64,000 bases of DNA from Bacillus sp. AFS015802. GTDB taxonomy: Bacteria; Bacillota; Bacilli; Bacillales; Bacillaceae_B. Position numbers and translations under genes: made by a program. Positions 33,954 to 42,506 of the stretch are shown here, piece after piece (the first letter of the stretch is position 1; every line of letters begins with the position of its first letter). The stretch covers positions 356,802 to 420,801 of the forward strand of contig NZ_NTUP01000066.1 of the NCBI RefSeq assembly GCF_002561455.1, written 5' to 3'. The notes under the pieces are model-generated. The model saw only the letters and a program-made list of their open reading frames with translations. It was not told the origin of the DNA and searched no databases.

Positions 33954-34971
33954 ACTTATCTTCTGCCAGCTTCTTTCGATCCGCAGATTGTGGGGGTTCT
34001 TCCAGCCATCCGTTTTCTATCATGATATCAGCCCCGCTTTTTCCCAGTTCCGCCACCTCCAGAATCAGCCTGAAATAATTTGAAGCCAGGTCTGCTCTCA
34101 TACTTGCCGCTGCCGCCGTACCGTAGTTCCCGATGCCCGCATTGCTGATCAAAGTGGTGTGGAACATCATCAGTTTATCTGAGAATGCCGGTTCAGTGGA
34201 CGCTTTGACATTTGTATCCCAGGACATCGGTGCCTGCATATCGTTATTGATGAGTGCATCGCTGAAGATATTAAGATGCTTTTGAGCGATTTCCTGGGTC
34301 CTCGTCATGAACTTTCTCACCTCTTTAGACTGCGCCATTTGTGCGAAGCTTGTAGCAATCATACTGCCAAGTAAGTTCGTTTCGGTGTTTAAGAAAAGGT
34401 GTGAAATTTCAATGGCATTCAGAGGCCGTCTATGTACAAAGGGATTCAAGCTGGAGCTAAGATAGGATTTCTCCTTAATGAACTCTACTTTTTCAGGGTA
34501 ATCAATGTACGGTGGTCTGACTAATATCCCTTTTTCTTTGGAAGCCTGTGTCGATCGGGAATAAAGCTCGCTTGAAAATTGAAGGGCGTGTTGGAAGAAA
34601 TCGAGAATATCCGTACGCACCGTGAGGGATACTGCACCACTATAGGTAATCATCCCGACTTTTGCCATCTGCCTTAAATACATTAAGAAAAAGGTATCAC
34701 CGTAAATGGCGGGTGCATCTCTATATACATCTTTCTCTTTGGAAAAGCCTACCGGAATAGGGATTCGCTCCTCTTTAAAAAGGGAGGAGATGAAATCAAT
34801 ATGCTGTTCAGATGTTTTTAGAGCTGAAAGGAGGATGGTTTCAGCATCGGGATCTGTATTCTTTGCAATGAAATATTCAAATACGCAAATTGCCAAGCTG
34901 TCACTTTGATACGTGGACCAGAGAGCGGCAATTTCTGCTGATGTTAAATCTGCTTTCGGATGATGTGACAT
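33952..34971 (-). CDS. DUF3231 family protein (copy 2)
   Basis: A 339-residue paralogue of the protein at 14349-15356. It keeps the two-fold layout (DLTSAEIAALW and RPLNAIEISHLF opening the halves) and the C-terminal signature IENGWLEEPPQSADRKKLAED. It is otherwise strongly diverged, so the duplication is old. Function is unknown; related proteins occur in several copies per Bacillaceae genome. The ribosome site GGGGG precedes the ATG. The gap 34972-35183 upstream holds no recognised element. Confidence 0.85.
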   Translation of the reverse strand: MSHHPKADLTSAEIAALWSTYQSDSLAICVFEYFIAKNTDPDAETILLSALKTSEQHIDFISSLFKEERIPIPVGFSKEKDVYRDAPAIYGDTFFLMYLRQMAKVGMITYSGAVSLTVRTDILDFFQHALQFSSELYSRSTQASKEKGILVRPPYIDYPEKVEFIKEKSYLSSSLNPFVHRRPLNAIEISHLFLNTETNLLGSMIATSFAQMAQSKEVRKFMTRTQEIAQKHLNIFSDALINNDMQAPMSWDTNVKASTEPAFSDKLMMFHTTLISNAGIGNYGTAAAASMRADLASNYFRLILEVAELGKSGADIMIENGWLEEPPQSADRKKLAEDK

Positions 34972-35183
34972 GAGTAAACCCCCAATGTTAAATGAATGTC
35001 CATATTAGTATGGGTTTGCAAGAGAAGGATTATGAATATTGTTTCGGGATGGGTTCACCTCATTCAATATCACCGATTACAGGGCGAATGACGGTCTGTG
35101 CAGTTCTCTCCTTCAAACTATGTTTACTATTTCACAAAAGGGGAAATTATTCTCCATGAGACATTTCAAGGAGGTTTTACTCT

Positions 35184-36008
35184 ATGGGAAGATTAGAAGA
35201 TAAGATTGCAGTGATTACAGGAGCAGCAACTGGGATCGGGGCGGCGACTGCCAAAGTGTTTGCCCAAGAAGGAGCATTTGTGGTTTGTGCAGATGTAAAT
35301 GAAGAGGAAATGAATGAGACCGTGGATGAGATTAGAAAGAATGGAGGAAAGGCAGAGGCATTCCAACTCGATGTTTCCAGCGAGGAGAGTGTCACGTCGT
35401 TTGCGGATGAGATGAAGAAGAAGTTTGGTTCGATTGATGTCCTCTTTAACAATGCAGGAGTGGATGAACAGGGTGGGAAGGTACACGAATATCCTGTCGA
35501 GCTATTCGATCGAATCATGGCAGTGGACTTACGCGGTACCTTCTTATGCAGCAAGTATCTAATCCCGCTTATGCTTGAAAAAGGTGGATCGATCATTAAT
35601 ACTGCGTCCATGTCCGGGCAAGCGGCAGATCTGGACCGATCAGGCTATAATGCAGCCAAGGGCGGTATAATCAACTTCACGAAAGGAATGGCGATTGATT
35701 ACGCAAGAAATGGAATTCGCGTAAATTCCCTCTCTCCCGGAACAATCGAGACTCCCCTGATCGACGAACTTGTCGGAAGCAAACAAGAGAAAATGGGAGA
35801 GAAATTCAGGGAAGCCAACAAGTGGATCACGCCGATGGGGCGTTTGGGAAGACCGAAGGAAATGGCGACAGTGGCCCTATTTCTGGCATCAGACGACAGC
35901 TCCTACGTGACAGGTGAAGACATCACAGCAGACGGAGGCATCATGGCATACACATGGCCTGGTAAAATGCTGATCGAGGAAGAAGAGTGGAAGAAGGATA
36001 TTGAATAA
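35184..36008 (+). CDS. Classical SDR family oxidoreductase (glucose 1-dehydrogenase-like)
   Basis: A 274-residue classical short-chain dehydrogenase. The cofactor motif TGAATGIGAATAKVF is near residue 13, with CADVNEEE carrying the Asp that prefers NAD(H). LFNNAGVDEQ, the catalytic Ser in NTASMSG and the YNAAKGG Tyr-Lys pair follow. The C-terminal NSLSPGTIETP and GRPKEMATVALFLASDDSSYVTGEDITADGG-type ending are standard. The extra acidic C-terminal tail (EEEEWKKD) is unusual. Ribosome site AAGGAGG. The substrate is unknown. Confidence 0.9.
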   Translation: MGRLEDKIAVITGAATGIGAATAKVFAQEGAFVVCADVNEEEMNETVDEIRKNGGKAEAFQLDVSSEESVTSFADEMKKKFGSIDVLFNNAGVDEQGGKVHEYPVELFDRIMAVDLRGTFLCSKYLIPLMLEKGGSIINTASMSGQAADLDRSGYNAAKGGIINFTKGMAIDYARNGIRVNSLSPGTIETPLIDELVGSKQEKMGEKFREANKWITPMGRLGRPKEMATVALFLASDDSSYVTGEDITADGGIMAYTWPGKMLIEEEEWKKDIE

Positions 36009-36018
36009 CATTTTATGA

Positions 36019-36178
36019 GAGGGACGGACCTCCAATTTTCCAGCTTTCCCTCCGTGAATCGGAAGGAAAGCGTGGAGAATGGGGGATTTTTTTCTTTAGT
36101 GGGGTAGCGTGGTGAGGGACGGACCTCCAAACGTCCACTTTGGAACCACCGATTATAAGATTTGGAGGTCCGTCCCTC
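36019..36178. repeat. AGGGACGGACC repeat cluster (unit B plus an inverted pair)
   Basis: Forward copies at 36020 and 36115 bound a unit homologous to 33842-33953. The second copy pairs with a reverse copy at 36167, giving perfect 18-bp arms (GAGGGACGGACCTCCAAA and its complement, 36114-36131 / 36161-36178). The block starts 11 bases after the SDR stop and probably ends that transcript. Confidence 0.85.
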
Positions 36179-36188
36179 AAACCATATC

Positions 36189-36217
36189 TTCCCATCCTCC
36201 ATCAGGTGTGGTAGAAT
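36189..36217 (+). promoter_or_regulatory. Extended -10 promoter of the hflX leader
   Basis: TGGTAGAAT (36209-36217) is an extended -10. A weak -35 (TTCCCA) lies 17 bp upstream. Transcription would begin about 12 nt before the leader-peptide ribosome site. Confidence 0.55.
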
Positions 36218-36250
36218 GGTTTTAACTTATGAGAAATGGAGGTTTTCCTT

Positions 36251-36292
36251 TTGATTTTAATCAGATTACGCATCCGCAATTTGAACGCTTAA
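36251..36292 (+). CDS. Leader peptide of 13 residues with an RLR motif, upstream of hflX
   Basis: TTG 36251 lies 8 nt after GGAGG and encodes (M)ILIRLRIRNLNA before TAA. The Arg-Leu-Arg motif is the known core of macrolide-dependent ribosome arrest peptides such as ErmDL. The frame is followed, 14 nt after its stop, by a segment complementary to the hflX attenuator. An in-frame ATG at 36236 could extend it by five codons but lacks a ribosome site. A competing frame from ATG 36230 (23 codons) also exists but lacks one too. The role as a stalling peptide is inferred. Confidence 0.55.
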   Translation: MILIRLRIRNLNA

Positions 36293-36306
36293 TTGAATAA
36301 GTTCAA

Positions 36307-36556
36307 AGGCTCTGCCTGTGTGCAGGGTAAATGGGATCGGTCTGACTATTTTTAAAGGATATCTTCATTTGATACGGAATGAAGGAAGGTGTGCACAACA
36401 CACCTCCTAAAAATAGAATTGAATATTTACCGAGTGGTGTTTTTTTGGTGTCTTTTCCAATTGGAAATGGCCAGGGGAAAATGCGGTCTTCTTCATGTGC
36501 CATCGGTGTATTCAAATCCATTTACGAAAAGCACAGGCAGAGGCCTGTGTTTTTTT
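36307..36556 (+). promoter_or_regulatory. Attenuator of hflX: antiterminator arm and intrinsic terminator
   Basis: The terminator is CACAGGC / GCCTGTG with loop AGAG, then TTTTTTT (36532-36556), extended by an AAAA/TTTT pairing. It lies 37 bases before the hflX ATG. The segment AGGCTCTGCCTGTG (36307-36320), just behind the leader peptide, is complementary to CACAGGCAGAGGCCT (36532-36546) except for one bulged G. It can therefore unfold the terminator. A local hairpin CCTG/CAGG can sequester that arm. Another stem (AGGTGTG/CACACCT, 36387-36405) lies between. Confidence 0.7.
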
Positions 36557-36592
36557 CATGCACCTAAATACATGATTGGAAGTGAAGAAGGA

Positions 36593-37852
36593 ATGGAAGA
36601 AAAATTAAAAGCCATCGCCATAGGCGTAAATACGAAGGATAAAAATAATGACTTTGACTATTCGATGCTTGAGTTGAAGGGATTGGCAGAGGCCAGGCAC
36701 ATTGATGTCGTGGGCGAACTGACTCAAAACCTGCCCCGTCCGAATCACGTGCATTATATCGGAAAAGGGAAGATCGACGAACTGCTCCCACTCATCGAAG
36801 AGTGGGAAGCTGACGTTCTTATCACAAATGATGAGCTTGCCCCTTCTCAAATCAGGGTCCTCGAGGAAAAGCTGGATGTCCGCGTCATGGACCGGACGAT
36901 GCTGATTCTCGACATTTTCGCAGAAAGGGCGAAAACGAGGGAAGCACAGCTTCAAGTCGAAGTGGCACAGCTTCAATACATGCTTCCTAGACTTGTAGGA
37001 CGCAGGGAGTCACTTGGGCGTCAAGGAGGCGGTGCTGGACTTGCCAATCGCGGAGCCGGTGAAACGAAGCTTGAGCTCGATCGTCGCCGGATCGAAGAGA
37101 AAATCACGGCTTTGAATAAAGAACTGGATTCACTAGTCGACCTGCGAACGACACAGCGAAAGCAGCGTCAAAAGAGTGAGATCCCGGTCGTATCCCTTGT
37201 CGGTTACACGAATGCCGGAAAATCGACGACCATGAATGCATTCGTAGAAACGTTTCATCCGAACGAGAATAAACAGGTGTTCGAGAAGGATATGCTGTTT
37301 GCCACCCTTGAAACATCGGTTAGAAACATTACGTTACCTGATAAAAAGTCCTTTCTCCTGACAGATACGGTTGGATTTGTGAACAAACTGCCCCATCAGT
37401 TGGTTAAGGCGTTCCGTTCCACCCTTGAGGAGGTCCTGGAAGCGGATCTTATCATCCACGTGGTGGATTATTCAGATCCTCATTATGAAAAATTGATGAA
37501 GGTGACGGATCAAACCCTTGAAGACCTCGGAACGGGCGATACCCCTGTGATCTATGCTTTTAACAAAGCAGAACGGATGGAAGAAGAGGTGCCGAGAGTC
37601 GAGAAGGACCGAATTTATCTTTCCGCAAAAAATCGAATCGGGATCGACGAGCTGCTTGAAGTCGTGAAGAGTTATATCTTTAAGGACTATAAACGCTGTC
37701 AAATGCTGATTCCATTTGATAAGGGACATCTGATTGCCTATTTTAATGAGAATGCCAATGTGTTAGAAACCGAGTATGAAGAAAGCGGTACGAAGCTGAC
37801 GCTTGAATGCAAGACGAGCGATGCTGAGAGATATAAAGAATATTTGATGTAA
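36593..37852 (+). CDS. hflX: Ribosome-associated GTPase HflX
   Basis: A 419-residue GTPase that splits or rescues stalled and hibernating ribosomes; in several Firmicutes it contributes to macrolide/lincosamide tolerance. The N-terminal HflX domain contains HYIGKGKIDEL and DRTMLILDIFAERA, then a Gly-rich linker (GRQGGGAGLANRGAGETKLE). The G domain has G1 GYTNAGKST, G3 DTVGF and G4 NKAE. ATG 36593 gives the family length; the frame stays open far upstream through the leader, so longer starts are rejected. Expression is probably controlled by the attenuator upstream. Confidence 0.94.
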   Translation: MEEKLKAIAIGVNTKDKNNDFDYSMLELKGLAEARHIDVVGELTQNLPRPNHVHYIGKGKIDELLPLIEEWEADVLITNDELAPSQIRVLEEKLDVRVMDRTMLILDIFAERAKTREAQLQVEVAQLQYMLPRLVGRRESLGRQGGGAGLANRGAGETKLELDRRRIEEKITALNKELDSLVDLRTTQRKQRQKSEIPVVSLVGYTNAGKSTTMNAFVETFHPNENKQVFEKDMLFATLETSVRNITLPDKKSFLLTDTVGFVNKLPHQLVKAFRSTLEEVLEADLIIHVVDYSDPHYEKLMKVTDQTLEDLGTGDTPVIYAFNKAERMEEEVPRVEKDRIYLSAKNRIGIDELLEVVKSYIFKDYKRCQMLIPFDKGHLIAYFNENANVLETEYEESGTKLTLECKTSDAERYKEYLM

Positions 37853-37858
37853 CAGGTC

Positions 37859-37893
37859 TGGACCTTCTCCACACGTGGAGGGGGTCCATTTTC
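37859..37893 (+). terminator. Terminator of hflX
   Basis: Stem TGGACC-CTCCAC / GTGGAG-GGTCCA with a bulge, followed by TTTTC. Confidence 0.75.
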
Positions 37894-37962
37894 TATGAAA
37901 ATATGTACATACTCCTTCGTCTGGGCACCTGCATACTGTAAATGGGAGAGGAGGGATACAGT

Positions 37963-39042
37963 ATGTTTTTTCAGCAACGCTTTCCGGTTTATCCGATACC
38001 GTATGAATGCCATCCGTATGGAGCAGAAGTAAGAAGCGATCATGAAGACGCTCTTTTACCACATACTTATCAGCAGTTTTTTCCACAACCTGCCTATTAT
38101 CCACAGAATCTGAATTACGTCGACCCATATCATGGATACCCACAGCAGCCGATTTACCATGACCCATTTGATTCCCGTGCCAACTGGAGGGAATGGGAGG
38201 ATCTTGGTGCACCGCTTCGCGGAATGAAGGGTTCACCCGCTGTTGCTTCATGGCAGGCGAACCGTCTGGATACGTTCGTCAGAGGTGAAGATGATAGGAT
38301 GTATCATAAATGGTGGGACGGTTCACGATGGAGTAATTGGGAGGATCTCGGAGCACCAAGAAGAGGGCTGAGGAGCTCACCGGCTGCCGTATCGTGGAGT
38401 CAGAACCGGATTGACACCTTTGTAAGGGGAAACCGTGACACGCTATGGCATAAATGGTGGGACGGCAGAGGATGGAGTGAATGGGAAGACCTCGGGGGAC
38501 CGCCGCGGGGCTTCAAGGGGGATCCCGCTGTTTCTTCATGGTCAGCGAACCGATTGGATGTGTTCGTCCAGGGATATGACAACAATCTTTGGCATAAATG
38601 GTGGGACGGAAGGAACTGGAGCCAGTGGGAGAACCTTGGCGCGCCAAGAGGCGGCTTAAGGGATTCACCGGGTGCGGTATCCTGGGGACCAAATCGAATC
38701 GATTGCTTCGTCCGTGGGAATAACGACCGGATGTGGCATAAGTGGTGGGACGGTTCACGATGGAGTAATTGGGAGAATCTCGGTTCACCTCCTAGAGGGT
38801 TTGAAGGCGCCCCGGCAGCATCTTCATGGGCACCGAACCGCATCGATACCTTTGTCCGTGGAGACAACAACAATATGTGGCACAAATGGTGGAACGGCTC
38901 CCGCTGGAGCAATTGGGAGGACCTGGGCGCACCACGGGGAGGCGTACGTTCATCGCCGGGTGCAGTATCCTGGGGAGCGAATCGTGTGGATGCCTTTGCC
39001 AGAGGCAGAAATGATCATATGTGGCATAAGTGGTTTGCGTGA
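37963..39042 (+). CDS. Six-repeat beta-propeller-like (PLL-type lectin) protein
   Basis: A 359-residue protein with a Pro/Tyr/Gln-rich N-terminus (about residues 1-65) followed by six tandem units of about 48 residues. Their consensus is WSxWEDLGxPxxG, SPAxxSWxxNRxDxFVRG, HKWWDG. This pattern resembles bladed fucose-binding lectins of the PLL group and other sugar-binding propellers. Adjacent repeats alternate between two types (APRxGLRSSPxAVSW and PPRGFxGxPAxSSW), so the array grew by copying two-blade blocks. No signal peptide is evident. ATG 37963 follows GAGGAGGG. A spore-surface or secreted carbohydrate-binding role is possible but unproven. Confidence 0.75.
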   Translation: MFFQQRFPVYPIPYECHPYGAEVRSDHEDALLPHTYQQFFPQPAYYPQNLNYVDPYHGYPQQPIYHDPFDSRANWREWEDLGAPLRGMKGSPAVASWQANRLDTFVRGEDDRMYHKWWDGSRWSNWEDLGAPRRGLRSSPAAVSWSQNRIDTFVRGNRDTLWHKWWDGRGWSEWEDLGGPPRGFKGDPAVSSWSANRLDVFVQGYDNNLWHKWWDGRNWSQWENLGAPRGGLRDSPGAVSWGPNRIDCFVRGNNDRMWHKWWDGSRWSNWENLGSPPRGFEGAPAASSWAPNRIDTFVRGDNNNMWHKWWNGSRWSNWEDLGAPRGGVRSSPGAVSWGANRVDAFARGRNDHMWHKWFA

Positions 39043-39081
39043 TCGATGGAACGTTGTCTTGACCATTCATAAACCGAAGGA

Positions 39082-39120
39082 AAAAGGAAGGCAGGGAGTA
39101 TACACTGCCTTCCTTTTTTT
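39082..39120. terminator. Bidirectional terminator
   Basis: Stem AAAAGGAAGGCAG / CTGCCTTCCTTTT, loop GGAGTATACA, between convergent genes. Confidence 0.88.
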
Positions 39121-39138
39121 GAAGTCATAAGAATAGAT

Positions 39139-40008
39139 TCAATCGGACTTCTTTACACTTAGTACGGAAACCGTCATCAGGATGATCACCATTCCAATAA
39201 TCTGAATGGGGGTCAGGTGATCTCCGAGAACCAGAACGCCAAATAATGAAGCTGTCACCGGCTCTACCATAGCGACCATCGAAGCATTTGCCGGAGTAGT
39301 CCATCGAATTCCCGTCACATACAATATGAATGACAGCCCAGCCCCCAGGATCCCTAAAAGTAAAAACCATCCTATATCACTGGATGCTAACACAGCAGCG
39401 GCTTCACCCTTGTCAGTAAAGAGAAAAAGGATGAGACAAAATGAAAAAAAAGCAATGGTTAATGTGGTCTGCGGGTTTCCGGTAGAAGAGGCATTTTTAA
39501 ATCCGAAAATAAACAAAGCATAGGAGAGACCAGCAGCAAGCCCAGCTGCCACCCCGAAAAAACTCCCCGAAATCGATTCAATGTTGTAGGCACCTGTAAG
39601 CAGGATTATTCCAAATAGAACACCGGTAATACAGCCCCATTTAAACCAAGTAGAAGGTTCTATCCGAAATAAAAAGGACATTAAAAGTACGAATACAGGG
39701 GCGGTGTACATTAAAGTGGCGGCAACAGCAACGCTTGAAGCCTGGATACTTAGAAAATAAAAAGTGAAATTTCCAGCAACACCGACACCCGCAAATACAG
39801 CCCATAAGAATAAACGAACAGAGATGCCCCTATTTTGTCTAAAGCGAAGGAGGAACCACACAAAGAAACAGATGAGTCCGACTCCCCCTCGGTAAAATGA
39901 AATCACAAGAGGATCCCAACCCTTGTCCATTAAAATATCTGCAATCCCCCCGCTAATGCCCCAGCATATAGCGGCTAGAATAACTAAACCTATACCTGCA
40001 AATTTCAT
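39139..40008 (-). CDS. EamA/DMT family transporter
   Basis: A 289-residue membrane protein with ten predicted helices arranged as two EamA repeats, the drug/metabolite transporter layout. Typical features are ILAAICWGISGGIADIL in helix 1, ATLMYTAPVFVLLMSF in the first repeat and PANASMVAMVEPVTASLFGVLVLGD in the second. Members export amino acids, metabolites or drugs; the substrate is unknown. The start is ATG 40008 behind TTAGGAGGG; the longer frame is rejected. Confidence 0.9.
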   Translation of the reverse strand: MKFAGIGLVILAAICWGISGGIADILMDKGWDPLVISFYRGGVGLICFFVWFLLRFRQNRGISVRLFLWAVFAGVGVAGNFTFYFLSIQASSVAVAATLMYTAPVFVLLMSFLFRIEPSTWFKWGCITGVLFGIILLTGAYNIESISGSFFGVAAGLAAGLSYALFIFGFKNASSTGNPQTTLTIAFFSFCLILFLFTDKGEAAAVLASSDIGWFLLLGILGAGLSFILYVTGIRWTTPANASMVAMVEPVTASLFGVLVLGDHLTPIQIIGMVIILMTVSVLSVKKSD

Positions 40009-40247
40009 GGTGTCCCTCCTAAAAAGTAGTAAGTACGAATATTTGAGTAACCTAGGTAATACCAAACGATCCTCCATACGCTCCTGATCAAAAAAGATTG
40101 GCTTAAAAGGATGTTAGTTAATGGTAATTCCTCTTCTATTCCTTACTTAAACATGATTTAGTTTTTTGAAATGAAGGAATGGTCAACGCTTTTGTCCAAA
40201 TAATGGATGAAGGGTTATTATACAAAAATGGGAAAGGAGAAAAGACC

Positions 40248-40775
40248 ATGCGAGTTATACTGGATGAAGAAGTTTATGAAATCACACAGGCAAAACCGGA
40301 GGATCTACACAAGGTTTTGGAGCTTTTGGTGAATGCGGCCGCCTGGTTAAAGACAAAAAGGACGGAGCAGTGGAGTTACTATTTGACTGATTTAGATGGA
40401 AACAAAGAAGAGATTCTCCGTTCCATTGAAAACGGGGCGACCTATCTTGTTAAAAAAGAGGGTCAACCCGTTTCTACTCTTACTATTGAGAATGATCCAA
40501 GTGAATGGGATGTGGACCTTTGGGGAGAAGAGGCCCAGGATGAGGTTGTGTATTTGCATCGTTTAGTCGTACATAGAAGCCATGGGGGAAAAGGGTTAGG
40601 CGCCGCCTTACTGGATTGGGTCGAAAAAGAGGCAAAAGAAGCAGGAAATAAATTCATACGCTTTGATTGCATCGCACGTAACGAAGGATTGAATCACTAC
40701 TACCAAGAGCGATATACCTTAAAAGAAGTCATCCATATCCACGGCCGTCACAGTAAATATGAAATCGTACTATAA
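40248..40775 (+). CDS. GNAT family N-acetyltransferase
   Basis: A 175-residue acetyltransferase. The acetyl-CoA motif reads VYLHRLVVHRSHGGKGLGAALLDW (R/Q-x-x-G-x-G/A as GGKGLG, about residues 105-130), followed by FIRFDCIARNEGLNHYYQ. The start is ATG 40248 behind GGAAAGGAG. The acceptor substrate is unknown. The gap 40009-40247 to the divergent transporter shows no clear promoter. Confidence 0.88.
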   Translation: MRVILDEEVYEITQAKPEDLHKVLELLVNAAAWLKTKRTEQWSYYLTDLDGNKEEILRSIENGATYLVKKEGQPVSTLTIENDPSEWDVDLWGEEAQDEVVYLHRLVVHRSHGGKGLGAALLDWVEKEAKEAGNKFIRFDCIARNEGLNHYYQERYTLKEVIHIHGRHSKYEIVL

Positions 40776-40780
40776 ATATA

Positions 40781-40815
40781 AAACCCGGCGTGATGATCAC
40801 ACCGGGTTTCTTTTT
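40781..40815. terminator. Bidirectional terminator
   Basis: Stem AAACCCGGCGTG / CACACCGGGTTT (one mismatch) then CTTTTT, between convergent genes. Confidence 0.85.
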
Positions 40816-42232
40816 AACTGGCTTTCTTCCTTGGTTGAGCTTCCATCATGGGCATGTACTCATTGAAGTAATGATTCGTTTCACGGACGATGACCTTATA
40901 GAGTAAAATAAGGGCGATCAGGTTCGGAATCATCATCAATGCGTTAGACATATCTGCAAATGCCCAAACGAGCTCCAGGTTTGCAACGGCACCGAGGCCC
41001 GTTGCTAAAATATAAATGAGTCTGTAGGAGTTGGCGAATCGATAATTCGTAATATATTCGAAGCATTTTTCCCCGTACATATACCATCCGACAATCGTCG
41101 AGAATCCGAAGAAGATGACGGAGAAGGATACGATGTACTCTCCAACCACACCAAGTGCATGTCCAAACGCGGCGCTCGTCAATGCCCCGCCGTCAAGACT
41201 CGGTGCATGTTCGACGCCCGATATCGCTCCTCCGGTCGGATCCCAGAATCCTGTGATCAGCAATACGAGACCGGTCATTGTACAAACGACGATCGTGACG
41301 ATGAATGTCCCAGTCATGGCAACAAGAGCCTGTTTGACAGGGTGATCGGTTTTCGCATTACCGGCAATCAGCGCTGCGGTACCAAGACCTGCCTCATTGG
41401 AGAAAATACCCCTTGAAACCCCGCTGCGGATCGCTTCAGAGATGATGATCCCGGTAAATCCGCCTGCCGCTGCCACAGGATTGAATGCGTAAAAGAAAAT
41501 CATTTTAAACGCTGGAATGATCATGTCGTAATTTAATACGATGATCAGGAGTGAGCCTCCGATGTACAGGAATGCCATAACCGGGACAAAGAAGGAAGCG
41601 ACGGTACTGATCCGCTGAATTCCTCCGAAGATAATCAATCCCGTAAGTACAGCGAGAACAATTCCTGTTACTAGATTATCAATATGAAAGCTTGTGCTCA
41701 TGACGTCGGCAATCGTATTCGACTGAACGCTGTTTCCGATGCCGAGAGCTGCGAATGCACCGAATAAGGCAAACGCGATGCCAAGCCACTTCCACTTGCT
41801 GCCGAGTCCCTTTTCTACATAATACATAGGACCGCCTGAGTACTCCCCGTTTTTATTTCTCACACGGTATTTCATGGCGAGAAGGGCTTCGGCGTATTTC
41901 GTCGCCATACCGAGAAGACCGACGATCCACATCCAGAAGATGGCCCCGGGTCCCCCGATGGTCAGGGCGGTTGCCACCCCGGCGATATTTCCGTTTCCGA
42001 TCGTTGCTGATAAAGCCGTCATCAGCGTTTTGAAGTTACTGATATCCCCCTCGGACTGGTCAGAGGAAGCAGAAGGTTTCTCTTTCGTAAAAGCAAGTTT
42101 AAAAGCATACATCAGTTTCCGGAACTGAAGCCCTTTTAACATGAATGTCAGGAAAAGCCCTGTCCCGAATAATAGTACTAAACTTGGTGTCCCCCATAAG
42201 AATGAATTAATCTTGTCTAGCACATCTAACAT
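40814..42232 (-). CDS. Alanine/glycine:cation symporter (AGCS family, AlsT-like)
   Basis: A 472-residue sodium-coupled amino acid importer. Family signatures include FKTLMTALSATIGNGNIAGVATAL, GGPGAIFWMWIVGLLGMATKYAEALLAMKYR, GPMYYVEKGLG and RGIFSNEAGLGTAALIAGNA. About ten helices are predicted. Start at ATG 42232 behind AAGGAGG. The substrate is alanine or glycine by family. The 5' region contains no riboswitch that I recognise. Confidence 0.94.
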   Translation of the reverse strand: MLDVLDKINSFLWGTPSLVLLFGTGLFLTFMLKGLQFRKLMYAFKLAFTKEKPSASSDQSEGDISNFKTLMTALSATIGNGNIAGVATALTIGGPGAIFWMWIVGLLGMATKYAEALLAMKYRVRNKNGEYSGGPMYYVEKGLGSKWKWLGIAFALFGAFAALGIGNSVQSNTIADVMSTSFHIDNLVTGIVLAVLTGLIIFGGIQRISTVASFFVPVMAFLYIGGSLLIIVLNYDMIIPAFKMIFFYAFNPVAAAGGFTGIIISEAIRSGVSRGIFSNEAGLGTAALIAGNAKTDHPVKQALVAMTGTFIVTIVVCTMTGLVLLITGFWDPTGGAISGVEHAPSLDGGALTSAAFGHALGVVGEYIVSFSVIFFGFSTIVGWYMYGEKCFEYITNYRFANSYRLIYILATGLGAVANLELVWAFADMSNALMMIPNLIALILLYKVIVRETNHYFNEYMPMMEAQPRKKAS

Positions 42233-42359
42233 AGAATCCTCCTTGTCATCTCGTGTTGTAAACGTTTTCTTTGTGAGTTTCCATCTACTATTTATATAGT
42301 ATTCCGAACAATCTGTCCATAACAAAAGCCGAATTTCCAGAGATTGAGCCTTTTTTAGT

Positions 42360-42501
42360 AGGGACGGACCTCGGTTTCAGGTGAATAATGGAACTGTCCG
42401 ATAGGAGGATAAATCGTGGAAATCGCATAAAGAAAGGGACGGAGCTCAAATCAACAGGACGTTTGCGTCACGTCTTTGCTTGATTTTTGAGGTCCGTCCC
42501 T
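42360..42501. repeat. AGGGACGGACC repeat cluster
   Basis: A forward copy lies at 42360, a variant AGGGACGGAGC at 42435 and a reverse copy at 42491. The last two form an inverted pair extended to AGCTCAAATCAA / TTGATTTTTGAGGT. It sits between the AGCS promoter region and the stop of the DUF1648 gene, which is transcribed leftward, so it is downstream of that gene. Confidence 0.8.
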
Positions 42502-42506
42502 CTACA

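Noticed and set aside
36230-36300. A 23-codon frame (starting MRNGGFPF) overlapping the hflX leader peptide
   Set aside because: No ribosome site upstream, whereas the overlapping TTG frame has GGAGG at ideal spacing. It stays a weak alternative.
36379-36567. A 62-codon frame in the hflX leader (starting MKEGVHN)
   Set aside because: No proper ribosome site; it reads through the terminator, and its composition looks random. The 13-codon frame at 36251 is better supported.
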